Shown here: positions 17,502-26,809 of the stretch, piece after piece | Layout of the letters: every line of letters starts with the position of its first letter | How positions within the stretch are numbered: position 1 is the stretch's first letter | Assembly: GCF_006716785.1 (NCBI RefSeq) | Contig: NZ_VFPQ01000001.1 | Location: 4,402,001 to 4,466,000, forward strand | DNA length: 64,000 nucleotides | Direction: 5' to 3' | From: Thermopolyspora flexuosa | GTDB taxonomy: Bacteria > Actinomycetota > Actinomycetes > Streptosporangiales > Streptosporangiaceae | The notes under the pieces: generated by a model | What the model was told of the DNA's origin: nothing | The model's input: the letters and a program-made list of their open reading frames with translations, nothing else | Databases searched by the model: none | Translations under genes and position numbers: made by a program

Positions 17502-18016
17502 CGCTTGCTGTACTGAGGAGCCTTGCGGGCCTTCTTGAGGCCGTACTTCTTCCGCTCCTTCACCCGGGCGTCACGGGTGAGGAAGCCGGCCTTCTTCAGC
17601 GGCGGGCGGTTCACCTCGACGTCGAGGGCCGCCAGCGCGCGGGCGAGGCCCATGCGGAGCGCGCCGGCCTGGCCGGTCACGCCGCCGCCGTTGATCCGGG
17701 CGATGACGTCGAACTGCCCCTCCGCGCCGAGCGTCACCAGCGGCTCGTTCACCATCTGCTGGTGGACCTTGTTCGGGAAGTACGAGTCCAGCGAGCGGCC
17801 GTTGATGGTCCACTTGCCGGTGCCCGGCACGATGCGGACACGGGCGACCGCCTCCTTGCGACGGCCCGTGCCGTAGGAGTTGCCCGTCGCGATCGGGCGC
17901 TGCGAGGCGTCGGCGCTGACGGGGGTCTCGGTGGTGTACTCCGACGGGTAGTCCTCGGAGTAGTCCGTGTCCAAATCGCCCGCGATGGGCGTCTCGACAC
18001 CAGTGGGCTCGGCCAC
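17498..18016 (-). CDS. rpsI: 30S ribosomal protein S9
   Basis: The product is 172 aa, about 40 longer than the bacterial core. Residues 1-45 are an acidic, tyrosine-containing N-terminal extension seen in several actinobacteria. The S9 domain starts at [13 protein letters not shown] and ends with the conserved [12 protein letters not shown] tail that reaches the P site. It sits 22 bp behind rplM and overlaps glmM. Confidence 0.97.
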   Translation of the reverse strand: MAEPTGVETPIAGDLDTDYSEDYPSEYTTETPVSADASQRPIATGNSYGTGRRKEAVARVRIVPGTGKWTINGRSLDSYFPNKVHQQMVNEPLVTLGAEGQFDVIARINGGGVTGQAGALRMGLARALAALDVEVNRPPLKKAGFLTRDARVKERKKYGLKKARKAPQYSKR

Positions 18017-18038
18017 GGGTTCTCCTCTAACTTTCGGG

Positions 18039-18482
18039 TTACTGGGCGATCTGGGCGATCTCGAACGGCACCGGCTTCTGGGCCTGGTGCGGGTGGTCGG
18101 GGCCGGCGTAGACCTTGAGCTTCTTCGCCATCCTCCGGCCCAGCGAGTTCTTCGGGAGCATGCCCTTGACGGCCTTCTCGACGACCCGCTCGGGGTGCTT
18201 GGCCATCAGCTCGCGGTACGACACGGAGCGCAAGCCGCCCGGGTAACCCGAGTGGCGGTAGGCCTTCTTCTGCTCCAGCTTCTTGCCCGTCAGCACGACC
18301 TTGTCGGCGTTGACGACGATGACGAAGTCGCCGGTGTCGACGTGCGGCGCGTAGATGGGCTTGTGCTTCCCGCGAAGCAGCGTCGCGATCTGACTGGCCA
18401 GCCGCCCGAGCACGACACCCGTCGCGTCGATGACATACCACTGACGCTCGACGTCGGCGGCCTTCGGTGAGAACGTGCGCAC
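18039..18482 (-). CDS. rplM: 50S ribosomal protein L13
   Basis: The product is 147 aa, the typical length. The GTG start at 18482 begins [19 protein letters not shown], the conserved actinobacterial N-terminus, with AGAAGG 6 nt upstream. [10 protein letters not shown] and the [15 protein letters not shown]-terminus are diagnostic. It is first in the rplM-rpsI-glmM transcript. A leader of about 150 nt with a hairpin precedes it, compatible with autogenous control as known for L13 in other bacteria. Confidence 0.97.
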   Translation of the reverse strand: MRTFSPKAADVERQWYVIDATGVVLGRLASQIATLLRGKHKPIYAPHVDTGDFVIVVNADKVVLTGKKLEQKKAYRHSGYPGGLRSVSYRELMAKHPERVVEKAVKGMLPKNSLGRRMAKKLKVYAGPDHPHQAQKPVPFEIAQIAQ

Positions 18483-18528
18483 GGTAAGCCTTCTGTCCGG
18501 GATGAGAGAGTTACTGTCTGGATTCGGT

Positions 18529-18560
18529 AGGTCTTGGCGGGCGCACGCCGCCCAGGACCT
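18529..18560 (-). promoter_or_regulatory. Candidate L13 leader hairpin
   Basis: In the rplM 5' leader, AGGTCxTGGxxGGCG pairs with its inverted copy around a tiny loop, with one wobble and small mismatches. The position between promoter and start codon suggests a ribosomal-protein autoregulatory structure. The 18483-18798 interval otherwise holds the rplM promoter and the start region of the divergent gene. Confidence 0.4.
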
Positions 18561-18641
18561 CCGTCTCCACAGCTCGGGAGAAGACGCCGGATGCGCCGTG
18601 CACCGGTCAGTGCCAGACCGATCCACACATGACAACAGAGC

Positions 18642-18670
18642 AGCGTACCCGCCGTCGCGGAGAGGGTCAA
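18642..18670 (-). promoter_or_regulatory. Promoter of rplM-rpsI-glmM
   Basis: The -35 TTGACC (18665-18670), a 17-bp spacer and the -10 TACGCT (18642-18647) make a near-consensus housekeeping sigma promoter. The start point is expected near 18635, giving a leader of about 150 nt. Confidence 0.75.
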
Positions 18671-18798
18671 AACGCGACGCCGGACGACCGCATGCGGACA
18701 TGGGCGACGGCGCAAGGACCGCCACCACGTCTACAAGGCTAATCTTTCGCCACTTTCCCTTCTTCCGCAAGAGGGAGATCCCTATATTTGATTGCGGC

Positions 18799-19638
18799 AT
18801 GTGGCAGCGCTTTCACGCCCGGCGTCCCCAGCGGATCGTCCGCCGCCGGACCAACCTGGGTCTGTTCGCCTGCCTGGTGTCGGTTCTGCTCATCGGCGTG
18901 GTGATCGGGCGCGCGACGTACCGTGCCGAGACCGCCGAGCCCGACGAGATCCGCCTCGACAGCGCGCTGCCGACCCGCACCGGGGACCTCCGCGCCGCCT
19001 CCGAGCCCGGCGCCTCCCCGGCGACCCCCACCCCGAGCGCCGGCGCGCCCGGCGCCCGCGACGAGCGCGCCGAGCTGGTGCCCGTGGAGCGCACGCCGGC
19101 GGCGGCCGGCGGCTCCGGCCGCAGGACCGCGTCCCCGTCGCCCAGCGCCACTCCGAGCCGGGGGCCGTCGAACACGATCGAGGGCTCCTCGGGCGGCGGC
19201 CTGGCGAGCCTGCTCATCCCGGGCGGGGGCGACGGCGGCACCGGCCGCCTGGCGAGCCTCGCCTCGATCGAGAACGCGGTGGTCCGGCTGGTGAACCGGG
19301 AGCGCCGCCGGGTGGGCTGCCGCCCGCTGCGCGTCGACCCGCGGCTGGTCCGCGCGGCGCGCCGTCACTCGGCGGAGATGGCCGCCACCAACCGCCTGTC
19401 CCACTCCTCGCGCAACGGCGCCACCCCGTGGCGGCGCATGGAGCAGGCGGGCTACCACCACGGCGCCGCGGAGAACATCGCCCGCGGCTACCTCACCGCG
19501 GAGGAGGCGGTGCGCGGCTGGATGGCGCACCCCGACCACCGCGCCAACATCCTCAACTGCCGCATCGTCGCCACCGGGGTCGGCGTCAAGCCCGGTCCGG
19601 GCGGGCCCTGGTGGACCCAAGACTTCGGGTATTCCTGA
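18799..19638 (+). CDS. Membrane-anchored or secreted CAP (SCP/PR-1) domain protein
   Basis: The product is 279 aa. A basic N-terminus ([17 protein letters not shown]) is followed by one hydrophobic segment (about residues 20-38) and an Ala/Pro/Ser-rich linker to about residue 150. The C-terminal CAP domain (about 155-279) shows [52 protein letters not shown] and a WWTQDFG end; the histidine/glutamate cavity residues are present. CAP proteins act outside the cell, but the bacterial role is mostly unknown. No ribosome site is seen; TATATT lies 10 nt before the ATG, so leaderless expression is likely. Confidence 0.88.
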   Translation: MWQRFHARRPQRIVRRRTNLGLFACLVSVLLIGVVIGRATYRAETAEPDEIRLDSALPTRTGDLRAASEPGASPATPTPSAGAPGARDERAELVPVERTPAAAGGSGRRTASPSPSATPSRGPSNTIEGSSGGGLASLLIPGGGDGGTGRLASLASIENAVVRLVNRERRRVGCRPLRVDPRLVRAARRHSAEMAATNRLSHSSRNGATPWRRMEQAGYHHGAAENIARGYLTAEEAVRGWMAHPDHRANILNCRIVATGVGVKPGPGGPWWTQDFGYS

Positions 19639-19674
19639 CCATTTCCCCCTCTCACGAGGCTAGTCTCGGGAGCC

Positions 19675-21081
19675 ATGGGTTACCCCGGGGATGAGTCGCG
19701 CCGCCCGCCGTACCACTCGCCCGACACGACTCCGGCATCGCCGGCCGGTCCCGGCACCGGCCCGTTTCCGGGTCCCGCCGCGGACGCGCACGGGACGGGC
19801 CCGGCCTGGCCGTCCGCCGGGGAGGCCGGATCGCCCGGGCCGTCCTGGGGCGGCACCGGCCGGCCGTGGGAGTCCGCCCCCGCGGGTTCGCCCGGTTCGC
19901 CGGATCCGTACGGCTCGGCCACCCCGTACGGCGCCGCCGACGCGGGCGATCCGTACGGCACGCCCGGCTCGACCGGCCCGTTCCCGGCCCCCGGCACGAC
20001 CGGGCCGCTGAGCGCCCCCACGCCCGCCGACGGGCCGTCCGACCTGTTCCGCCCGGCGCGGCCGGCGCGCTCGAGCCCCCCGTACGGCATGCCGGGCTCG
20101 TACGGCGCACCGGACCCGTTCGCCGCCCAGGCGCCGGGCACGGGTGACCCCGCCCGGCCGTACGGCGCGGCGGACCCGTGGAGCGCTCCGGCCGGCGGCG
20201 GCGCACCGTCGTCGTTCCCGTCGTCCTTCGGCACGCCGCCCTCGTTCGGCGTGGGCCCCGTGCCCGAGCGGCCGTCGTTCGCGGCGTCCGGCGGCACCGA
20301 CCGGCCCGACCCGGCCGACCGGTCGCCGGACCCCGTGGCCGTGCCGCCGCGCCCGCGGCGGTCCTGGGTCCGCCCGGTGGCCTACTCGGTCACCGCGGTG
20401 GTGCTGCTCGGCGCGGCCGCCGGCGGCCTGTACGCGGTCGCGCAGCGGAACGCCGCGGCCACCTCCGCCGTGGACGACCCCTCGCCCGCCGCCTCGGCGC
20501 ACGTCGGCCTCGTCCGGCCGCAGGGCAAGTACGGCTTCGCCGCATCGCGCAAGACCGACCCGACCCCGCTCACCGCCAAGGAGCTCTTCCCCAAGGTCAA
20601 GGTCACCAGCGGCGGCCGCACCTATCTGCTGCGGGCGCGGCGGGTCGACAAGAAGTGCAAGGACGCGGTGGTCGGCGAGAAGATCCAGAAGGCCGTGACC
20701 GCGGCGAGGTGCACGCAGCTCATCCGCGCCAGCTTCCAGGACTCCACCGGCAAGATCATCGGCACGATCGGGGTGGCGAACCTCTCCACCTCCGCCGGGG
20801 CGAAGCGGGTGGCCACGGCCGGGGCGGCGAAGGAGCGCAAGGACTACGTCAAGCCGCTGCAGGGCAAGTCGGGCCCGACCAAGGCGCTCGGCACCGGCGA
20901 GGCGCTCGCGGGCGCGTGGACCCACGGGCACTACGCGGTGCTGCTGTGGTTCCAGTTCAAGGACGGGCACAAGCCGTCCGCCGCGGAGACCAAGCGCCTC
21001 AACCGGGCGGCCAGCGAGATCGCCGACAAGACCGTCTTCCCCGCGCTCGACACCCGGGCCCTCACCGGCGCGCCGGGCTGA
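19675..21081 (+). CDS. Proline-rich single-pass membrane protein (paralogue A)
   Basis: The product is 468 aa. Residues 1-230 are low complexity and rich in Pro, Gly and Ser, with repeated PYG units. One transmembrane helix (about 233-258) is preceded by RPRRSWVR, so the N-terminus is predicted cytoplasmic. The C-terminal 200 residues form an extracellular domain with two cysteines 17 residues apart. This domain is shared with the product of 21254-23650: both open with a DPxxxT...FP motif, followed by (V/K)xSxGxTxxxR and CxxLxRAxxxD. The start ATG 19675 has TAGTCT 8 nt upstream and a close GGGAG, so leaderless or short-leader translation is possible. The function is unknown. Confidence 0.8.
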   Translation: MGYPGDESRRPPYHSPDTTPASPAGPGTGPFPGPAADAHGTGPAWPSAGEAGSPGPSWGGTGRPWESAPAGSPGSPDPYGSATPYGAADAGDPYGTPGSTGPFPAPGTTGPLSAPTPADGPSDLFRPARPARSSPPYGMPGSYGAPDPFAAQAPGTGDPARPYGAADPWSAPAGGGAPSSFPSSFGTPPSFGVGPVPERPSFAASGGTDRPDPADRSPDPVAVPPRPRRSWVRPVAYSVTAVVLLGAAAGGLYAVAQRNAAATSAVDDPSPAASAHVGLVRPQGKYGFAASRKTDPTPLTAKELFPKVKVTSGGRTYLLRARRVDKKCKDAVVGEKIQKAVTAARCTQLIRASFQDSTGKIIGTIGVANLSTSAGAKRVATAGAAKERKDYVKPLQGKSGPTKALGTGEALAGAWTHGHYAVLLWFQFKDGHKPSAAETKRLNRAASEIADKTVFPALDTRALTGAPG

Positions 21082-21253
21082 TCCGGGCCGCCGCGGCCGG
21101 GGCTGCCGTGCCGTACCCGGTGGCTCCGGCGGTCGGCACCACATCGGACAAAACGGTAGTTAGGCACTTTTTCGGGACGGAGAGCGCGCCGATACCCGTC
21201 CGGAAACGTTCTTCGGGGCGTGGCGATCTCGGAGTGTCGCTACGCTTCCCGGT

Positions 21254-23650
21254 ATGCGTGGCCAGGATCCGGGGTCCGAGCACGAGCGCGTGAGCGAGAC
21301 ACCGGCGTCGCCGATGCCGCCGAAGAGCTTCGGCCGGCCATGGGACGCCGGTCAGGCGGACACCCCGCCGTGGGGCATGTCCGACCCCGCGCCCCAGTCG
21401 TGGCAGCCGCCGCCCGCGTTCACCGCGGCGGCCGCCGGGATGCCGGTCTGGCGCGGCCCGTCCGGTCCGGCTCCGGCGTGGCCCGCCGCGACCGGTGAGC
21501 CCATCGGCGAGCCCTGGCCCGGCAACTCGCCCGCCACGCCCGGCGCGGTCGTGCCCGGCCCGGCGACCACCGCGGCCGCCCAGGAGGCCGCCGCGCGGGA
21601 CGCGACGGCCCGGGAGGACGGCGCCGCGCCCGGCACGCCGTACCCCGGCCCCGGCACCCCGGCCGGCGGGTCCACGCCCCCGAACGGGATCGCGGGCGAG
21701 CCGCGGTTCTTCCTTCCCGATCCGGCCACGGGCCTTCCCCCGTTCCCCGGGGCGGCCGCGCCCGCGCAGGGCACGCCCCCGGCCCAGCAGAGCCCGGCCT
21801 GGCCACCGGGCCAGTACCCGGGTGCGCCCGCCGGGCAGGACGGCGCCTACCCGCAGCCGCCCGGCGCGCTGCCCGGGCCCACGCCGTACGCCGGGGCGGC
21901 CACCGGCTACGCGGTCCCCACCCCGGCCCCCGGCGCCTTACCCGGCCCCATGCCGTACACGGTCGCGCCCGGCGGCCCGCACCCCGGATACCCGCAGCCG
22001 CCCGGCGCGCTGCCCGGGCCGATGCCGTACTCCGCCCCAACCGCCCAGGACGGCCAGCCGCCGACGCCCGCCGCCCCGGGTGAGCCCGGGGCCGACCCCG
22101 CCCCCCACGCCGACGCGACCGGGGCGGAGAACCCGGCGGCGCAGCGCACCGGCGGCGCACCGGCCGCCGAATGGGCCCCGAGCCGGACGGCCGCGAACCC
22201 GGCCGATCCCGCCTGGACGCCCGGCTCGGCGTGGCCGGCCGCCACCGAGGACAACGCCGACCAGGCGGCGGACGGCGCCTCCGCCGACGGCGCGGCGTCC
22301 GCGACCGGTACGGCCGACGCCGCCGTGGCCGCGCCCGCCGAGGGCACGACCCGCACCGTGGCGCTGCGCCGTGCCGTCGACATCCCGGTGTGGCCGCCGC
22401 CGGGCGGCGCGCCCGCGGACGGCGGTGTCACGCCGCCCGCCGGGGACGCGCCCGGGGCCGACGCCGCCCCGGAGGCGCAACCGGCGACCGGCGAGGCGAG
22501 CACGCCCGAGCCGGGGGATCCCGCCGCCGCGGCGCAGGCTCCGGCCGCCGCGCCCGAGGTGCAGTGGCGGCCGTCGCTCGGCTCCGCCGAGGAGAACCCG
22601 GCGGCGCAGGCGCAGCCGCAGGCCGCCTCCGCCGATCCCGCCGCGGCCGCGGCCCCGCCGACCACCCCGGCGCGCCCCGCCGCGGCCGACGTGCCCCAGC
22701 CCGTCCCGCCGCCCGCGCCACCGCAGCGGCCCACCGTCGCCAACCCGATCCTCGCGTCCCCGACCCAGCCCGGCCCCGGGTTCGCGCCGCCGACCGGTAC
22801 GCCCGGGCCCGCCACCGTGGCGGGGCCGTTCGTGGGCTTCGGCAGCCCCGTCTCGTCCGGCACCGGCGGCAGGCCCTCCGCCTTCACCCCGTTCCAGGGC
22901 GGCTTCCAGCAGCCGTCGGCCGACCCGGGCCCGGCCACCCCGGCCGCGCGGAGCCTCATGGGCAAGAAGGTCCTCGTCGGCGCGATGATCGTGGCCGCGA
23001 TCGGCACCATCGGCGTCGGCGCCTACCTCGCCTACCAGGGTCTCGGCGACTCGTCCCAGGCGGCGGCCCACGGCAAGGTGCCGTCGGTGGTCACCCCGCC
23101 GCAGGAGCAGACCCCGGCCCAGGCGATCGACTCCGCGCGCACCGACCCCAAGGAGATGACGCCCGCCGAGGCGTTCCCGGCCAAGAAGGTGTCGCTCGCC
23201 GGGCACACCTTCCGGCGCGTCCAGGTCGACACGACCACCAGGTGCGAGCGGGGCGCCTCCGGAAGGTTCGCCGAGGCGCTGCGCGACAACAAGTGCGCCA
23301 GGCTGCTGCGCGCCACGTACGTCGACGCCAAGCGCAGGTACGCCGTGACCACCGGCATCGCGGTGATGCCGGACAAGGCGGCCGCGGTCAAGGTGGACGG
23401 CGCCAAGGACCTCGCCAACAACGTGTGGTTCCGCGGCCTCGCCGGCCCGGAGGGCAGCGGCGGCGAGCGGGTGGACATCTCCGGCGGCTACGCGGCCGGG
23501 CTCGTCTGGGGGCGGTACATCGTGTTCAGCTACGCCACCTACGCCGACGGCCACACGCCCAAGGAGAACGAGAAGGACCTCGGGCCGATCAGCGACGCGT
23601 TCCGGCAGCACACCGCGAAAGTGATCGAGAAGCGCGCGAACGGCGGCTGA
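21254..23650 (+). CDS. Proline-rich single-pass membrane protein (paralogue B)
   Basis: The product is 798 aa with the same layout as paralogue A but a longer N-terminus. About 565 residues of Pro/Ala/Gly-rich sequence are followed by one transmembrane helix (about 573-596) and a 200-residue extracellular domain with two cysteines 16 residues apart. The tail includes near-repeats of PQPPGALPGPMPY at about residues 199-260. No enzymatic motif is visible. TACGCT sits 7 nt before ATG 21254, again with no ribosome site. Long Pro-rich cytoplasmic regions often serve as flexible partner-binding arms, but that is speculation here. Confidence 0.8.
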   Translation: MRGQDPGSEHERVSETPASPMPPKSFGRPWDAGQADTPPWGMSDPAPQSWQPPPAFTAAAAGMPVWRGPSGPAPAWPAATGEPIGEPWPGNSPATPGAVVPGPATTAAAQEAAARDATAREDGAAPGTPYPGPGTPAGGSTPPNGIAGEPRFFLPDPATGLPPFPGAAAPAQGTPPAQQSPAWPPGQYPGAPAGQDGAYPQPPGALPGPTPYAGAATGYAVPTPAPGALPGPMPYTVAPGGPHPGYPQPPGALPGPMPYSAPTAQDGQPPTPAAPGEPGADPAPHADATGAENPAAQRTGGAPAAEWAPSRTAANPADPAWTPGSAWPAATEDNADQAADGASADGAASATGTADAAVAAPAEGTTRTVALRRAVDIPVWPPPGGAPADGGVTPPAGDAPGADAAPEAQPATGEASTPEPGDPAAAAQAPAAAPEVQWRPSLGSAEENPAAQAQPQAASADPAAAAAPPTTPARPAAADVPQPVPPPAPPQRPTVANPILASPTQPGPGFAPPTGTPGPATVAGPFVGFGSPVSSGTGGRPSAFTPFQGGFQQPSADPGPATPAARSLMGKKVLVGAMIVAAIGTIGVGAYLAYQGLGDSSQAAAHGKVPSVVTPPQEQTPAQAIDSARTDPKEMTPAEAFPAKKVSLAGHTFRRVQVDTTTRCERGASGRFAEALRDNKCARLLRATYVDAKRRYAVTTGIAVMPDKAAAVKVDGAKDLANNVWFRGLAGPEGSGGERVDISGGYAAGLVWGRYIVFSYATYADGHTPKENEKDLGPISDAFRQHTAKVIEKRANGG

Positions 23651-23697
23651 CCCGGCCGCGCCGGGGCCGCCGCGCGCCGCCGAGGCCCCGTCCGGGG

Positions 23698-24669
23698 TCA
23701 GGGGACGGTGAGCGTGCGCACCCGGCGGGTCTGCGCGGCGCGCCGGGCGAGCTCGCTATCCGGCGGGTAGCCGACCTCCTCCAGGCACAGCCCGTGCGCG
23801 GGCGCGACGTGCACCCCCGAATCCCGCACTCGGGCCGCGAGCACCTGCGCCGGCCACTCCACCGGCCTGCGGCCGTCGCCCACCGCGAGCAGCGCGCCGA
23901 CCAGCGCGCGCACCATCGAGTGGCAGAAGGCGTCCGCGACCACGGTCGCGGTGACGAGGCCGCCGCGCCACGCCGCGCCGGGCGGCGGCGCCTCGCGGGC
24001 CCACTCCAGGCGGCGCAGCTCCCGGATCGTGGTGGCGCCCTCCCGCTTCCGGCAGAACGCGGCGAAGTCGTGCTCGCCCAGCAGATGGGCGGAGGCGGCG
24101 TTCATCCGGTCCACGTCGAGCGGGCGGCTGTGCCACAGCACCTGCCGGCGCAGCAGCGGGTCGACGCCGGTCGGGTCGTCGCAGACGCGGTAGCAGTACC
24201 GGCGGAACGCGGCCGAGAAACGCGCGTCGAAGCCCTCAGGCGCGACCGTGACCCGGTGGACGCGCACATCCGGGGGAAGCACCCCGGCAAGCCGCCTGGC
24301 GAGCCTGGAAAGCCGTTCAGCGGCCTCCGCGGCGTCCGCGCCGTTCGCCTCCGGCGTCGGCCCGCCCAGCGCCGCCACCGGCACGTCGACGTGCGCCACC
24401 TGGCCGCGGGCGTGCACCCCGGCGTCGGTACGGCCCGCCACGGTGAGCGCGGGCGCCGGGTCCAGCCGCAGCACCCGGCCGAGGGCCGACTCGATCTCCC
24501 CCTGCACGGTACGGCGGTCCGGCTGCCGGGCCCAGCCGGAGAAGTCCGTGCCGTCGTAGGCGATGTCGAGGCGCAGCCGCACGACGGGTCCGGCGCCGGG
24601 CCCGGTGGCCGCCGTCCCGTCCGCCGCCGCGCGCTCCGCCGTCTGTGGTGCCGTCTCCGACTCCCTCAT
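23698..24669 (-). CDS. truA: tRNA pseudouridine(38-40) synthase TruA
   Basis: The product is 323 aa. It isomerises U38-U40 in the anticodon stem. The catalytic aspartate lies in [16 protein letters not shown], with RRYCYRV and SFCHSMVR-like ([12 protein letters not shown]) motifs further on. ATG 24669 was chosen because a TAGGCA -10 box lies 8 nt upstream; ATG 24678 in the same frame would fall inside that box. The first 35 residues are a variable extension. It is the usual last gene after rplQ, but a strong hairpin separates the two, so it is transcribed on its own. Confidence 0.94.
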   Translation of the reverse strand: MRESETAPQTAERAAADGTAATGPGAGPVVRLRLDIAYDGTDFSGWARQPDRRTVQGEIESALGRVLRLDPAPALTVAGRTDAGVHARGQVAHVDVPVAALGGPTPEANGADAAEAAERLSRLARRLAGVLPPDVRVHRVTVAPEGFDARFSAAFRRYCYRVCDDPTGVDPLLRRQVLWHSRPLDVDRMNAASAHLLGEHDFAAFCRKREGATTIRELRRLEWAREAPPPGAAWRGGLVTATVVADAFCHSMVRALVGALLAVGDGRRPVEWPAQVLAARVRDSGVHVAPAHGLCLEEVGYPPDSELARRAAQTRRVRTLTVP

Positions 24670-24748
24670 CGCACCCATGCCTACCACCGCATCATGACCG
24701 GTCGGGCCCGGCGTGCCCCGCGACACGCCGACGCCCGCGGGAAACGGA

Positions 24749-24786
24749 ACGGGTCCAGTGCCCCGGGTACGGCGCACTGGACCCGT
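24749..24786 (-). terminator. Terminator of the rpoA-rplQ transcript
   Basis: A perfect 13-bp stem (ACGGGTCCAGTGC / GCACTGGACCCGT) encloses a 12-nt loop between rplQ and truA. No T-run follows, but stem length and position make termination likely. Confidence 0.75.
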
Positions 24787-24892
24787 CGACGTCGTCGTGC
24801 CCGCCCGGAGCCGCCCCACCGGGGCGGTACGGCGGGCGAGGGCGCGTCCCGCCCGCGTCGCCGCGGGACGGACGCGCGCACCCGGCCGGACG

Positions 24893-25453
24893 TCAGGCGT
24901 TGTCCTGCTTGGACTCCTCCGCCTTGGCCTCCTCGGCCGGCTTCTCGGCGGCCTTCTCCTCGGCCTTGGCCTCGGCGGGCTGCTCGGCCTTCTCCTCGCT
25001 CGCGGCCTCGGCGGTCGCGGCGGTCTCCTCGGCCTTCGGCTCCTCCGCCTTGGCCTCGGCGGCCGGCTGGGTACGGGTGACCGTGACCTTGTTGAGCGGC
25101 TCGGTGACCAGCTCGATCACGGCCATGGGCGCGTTGTCGCCCCGGCGCGGGCCGATCTTGGTGATCCGGGTGTAGCCGCCCGGGCGCTCGGCGTACGTCG
25201 GCGCGATCTCGGTGAAGAGGTGGTGGACGACGCTCTTGTCCCGGATGAACCGCAGCACCTGGCGCCGGTTGTGGAGGTCACCCTTCTTCGCCTTGGTGAT
25301 CAGCCGCTCGGCGAACGGACGCAGCCGCTTGGCCTTCGCCTCGGTGGTGCGGATGCGGCCGTGCTGGAAGAGCTGCGTGGCGAGGTTCGCCAGGATCAGC
25401 CGCTCGTGGGCGGGGCTGCCGCCGAGACGCCTACCCTTGGTGGGCTTGGGCAT
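24893..25453 (-). CDS. rplQ: 50S ribosomal protein L17 with long acidic/basic tail
   Basis: The product is 186 aa. The L17 core spans residues 1-118 ([18 protein letters not shown] start, [32 protein letters not shown]). The last 60 or so residues are a low-complexity Ala/Glu/Lys tail, about half again the length of the minimal protein; such tails are common in actinobacteria and probably disordered. The ATG is preceded by GAGAAGGA. It closes the alpha operon behind rpoA. Confidence 0.97.
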   Translation of the reverse strand: MPKPTKGRRLGGSPAHERLILANLATQLFQHGRIRTTEAKAKRLRPFAERLITKAKKGDLHNRRQVLRFIRDKSVVHHLFTEIAPTYAERPGGYTRITKIGPRRGDNAPMAVIELVTEPLNKVTVTRTQPAAEAKAEEPKAEETAATAEAASEEKAEQPAEAKAEEKAAEKPAEEAKAEESKQDNA

Positions 25454-25646
25454 TTCCTTCTCTCCTTCTCATCACCCGCCCCGGCCGTATCAGGTACCGG
25501 AGTCGGGCCGGGGGCCCGCGGCACGCGTGACCCCCGTCTTCTTCAGCGGATCCCGGACCGCGGCGGTCGCCGCGGCCCGGGGGGCCGGATCGGCCCTTGG
25601 TTGCCGTCGCTCAGACCCGCGCAGTACCGCCGGTGGTCACCGGTGG

Positions 25647-26693
25647 TCAGTACTGCTCCGTCTCGACGTACCGGTTGTCGTCCTCCTCGTGACGGCTGCT
25701 GCTCGACGAGGAGGTACGGAAGTCACCCCCGGCTACCGTGGCCGGGTCGAACCCGGGAGGGGAGTCCTTGAGCGAGAGGCCCATCTCGGCGAGCTTCTGC
25801 TTGACCTCCTCGATCGACTTCGCGCCGAAGTTGCGGATGTCGAGCAGGTCCTGCTCGCTGCGGCCGACGAGCTCGCCGACGGTGTGGATGCCCTCGCGCT
25901 TGAGGCAGTTGTACGACCGGACGGTGAGGTTGAGCTCCTCGATCGGCAGCGCCAGGTCGGCGGCCATCGCCGCGTCCTGCGGGGACGGGCCGATGTCGAT
26001 GCCCTCGGCCTCGACGTTGAGCTCACGGGCCAGGCCGAACAGCTCGACGAGGGTCTTGCCGGCCGAGGCCACGGCGTCGCGCGGCTTCATGCACGGCTTG
26101 GTCTCGACGTCGAGGATGAGGCGGTCGAAGTCGGTGCGCTGCTCGACTCGGGTCGCCTCGACCTTGTAGGTGACCTTGAGCACCGGCGAGTAGATCGAGT
26201 CGATCGGAATGCGCCCGATCTCCTGGCCCTGCTGCTTGTTCTGTGCGGCGGAGACGTAGCCGCGACCGCGCTCGACCGTCAGCTCCATCTCCAGCTTCGC
26301 CTTGCCGTTCAGGGTGGCGATGTGCAGCTCGGGATTGTGCACCTCGACCCCGGCGGGCGGAGCGATGTCGGCGGCGGTCACCTCACCCGGGCCCTGCTTG
26401 CGCAGGTACATGACCACGGGCTCGTCGTGCTCGGAGGAGACCACCAGCTCCTTGAGGTTGAGGATGATGTCGGTGACATCCTCCTTCACCCCCGGCACCG
26501 TCGAGAACTCGTGCAGCACGCCCTCGATGCGGATGCTCGTGACCGCCGCCCCCGGGATCGAGGACAGCAGCGTGCGGCGCAGCGAGTTACCGATGGTGTA
26601 GCCGAAGCCGGGCTCCAGCGGCTCGAGGATGAACCGCGACCGGTACTCGTCGATGGGCTCTTCGAGTAGGGATGGGCGCTGAGCGATCAGCAT
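25647..26693 (-). CDS. rpoA: DNA-directed RNA polymerase subunit alpha
   Basis: The product is 348 aa. The N-terminal assembly domain (about 1-230) has [20 protein letters not shown]. The C-terminal DNA- and activator-binding domain (about 250-315) has [21 protein letters not shown] Ser-rich acidic tail follows. GGGGAG precedes the ATG. It sits between rpsD and rplQ; the gaps on both sides (about 190 and 115 bp) are long for this locus and contain GC-rich hairpins. Confidence 0.98.
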   Translation of the reverse strand: MLIAQRPSLLEEPIDEYRSRFILEPLEPGFGYTIGNSLRRTLLSSIPGAAVTSIRIEGVLHEFSTVPGVKEDVTDIILNLKELVVSSEHDEPVVMYLRKQGPGEVTAADIAPPAGVEVHNPELHIATLNGKAKLEMELTVERGRGYVSAAQNKQQGQEIGRIPIDSIYSPVLKVTYKVEATRVEQRTDFDRLILDVETKPCMKPRDAVASAGKTLVELFGLARELNVEAEGIDIGPSPQDAAMAADLALPIEELNLTVRSYNCLKREGIHTVGELVGRSEQDLLDIRNFGAKSIEEVKQKLAEMGLSLKDSPPGFDPATVAGGDFRTSSSSSSRHEEDDNRYVETEQY

Positions 26694-26753
26694 TGGTTTC
26701 TCCCCTGTGTTCCGCGACGCCCGCTATATGACGCCGCTGGCGAAAACGCGTTC

Positions 26754-26794
26754 GCCGTACGGCCGGGCCCACTGACCGAGCCGGGCCGTACGGC
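26754..26794 (-). terminator. Hairpin between rpsD and rpoA
   Basis: GCCGTACGGCC pairs perfectly with GGCCGTACGGC (11 bp, 19-nt loop). It may be a partial terminator or processing site inside the alpha operon. No T-run is present. Confidence 0.45.
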
Positions 26795-26809
26795 GGGCAT
26801 GAGCCGCTA

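Noticed and set aside
25558-25575. CCGCGGC/GCCGCGG hairpin between rpoA and rplQ as a terminator
   Set aside because: The stem is only 7 bp in an extremely GC-rich stretch, with no T-run, and rplQ lies just downstream in the same operon.
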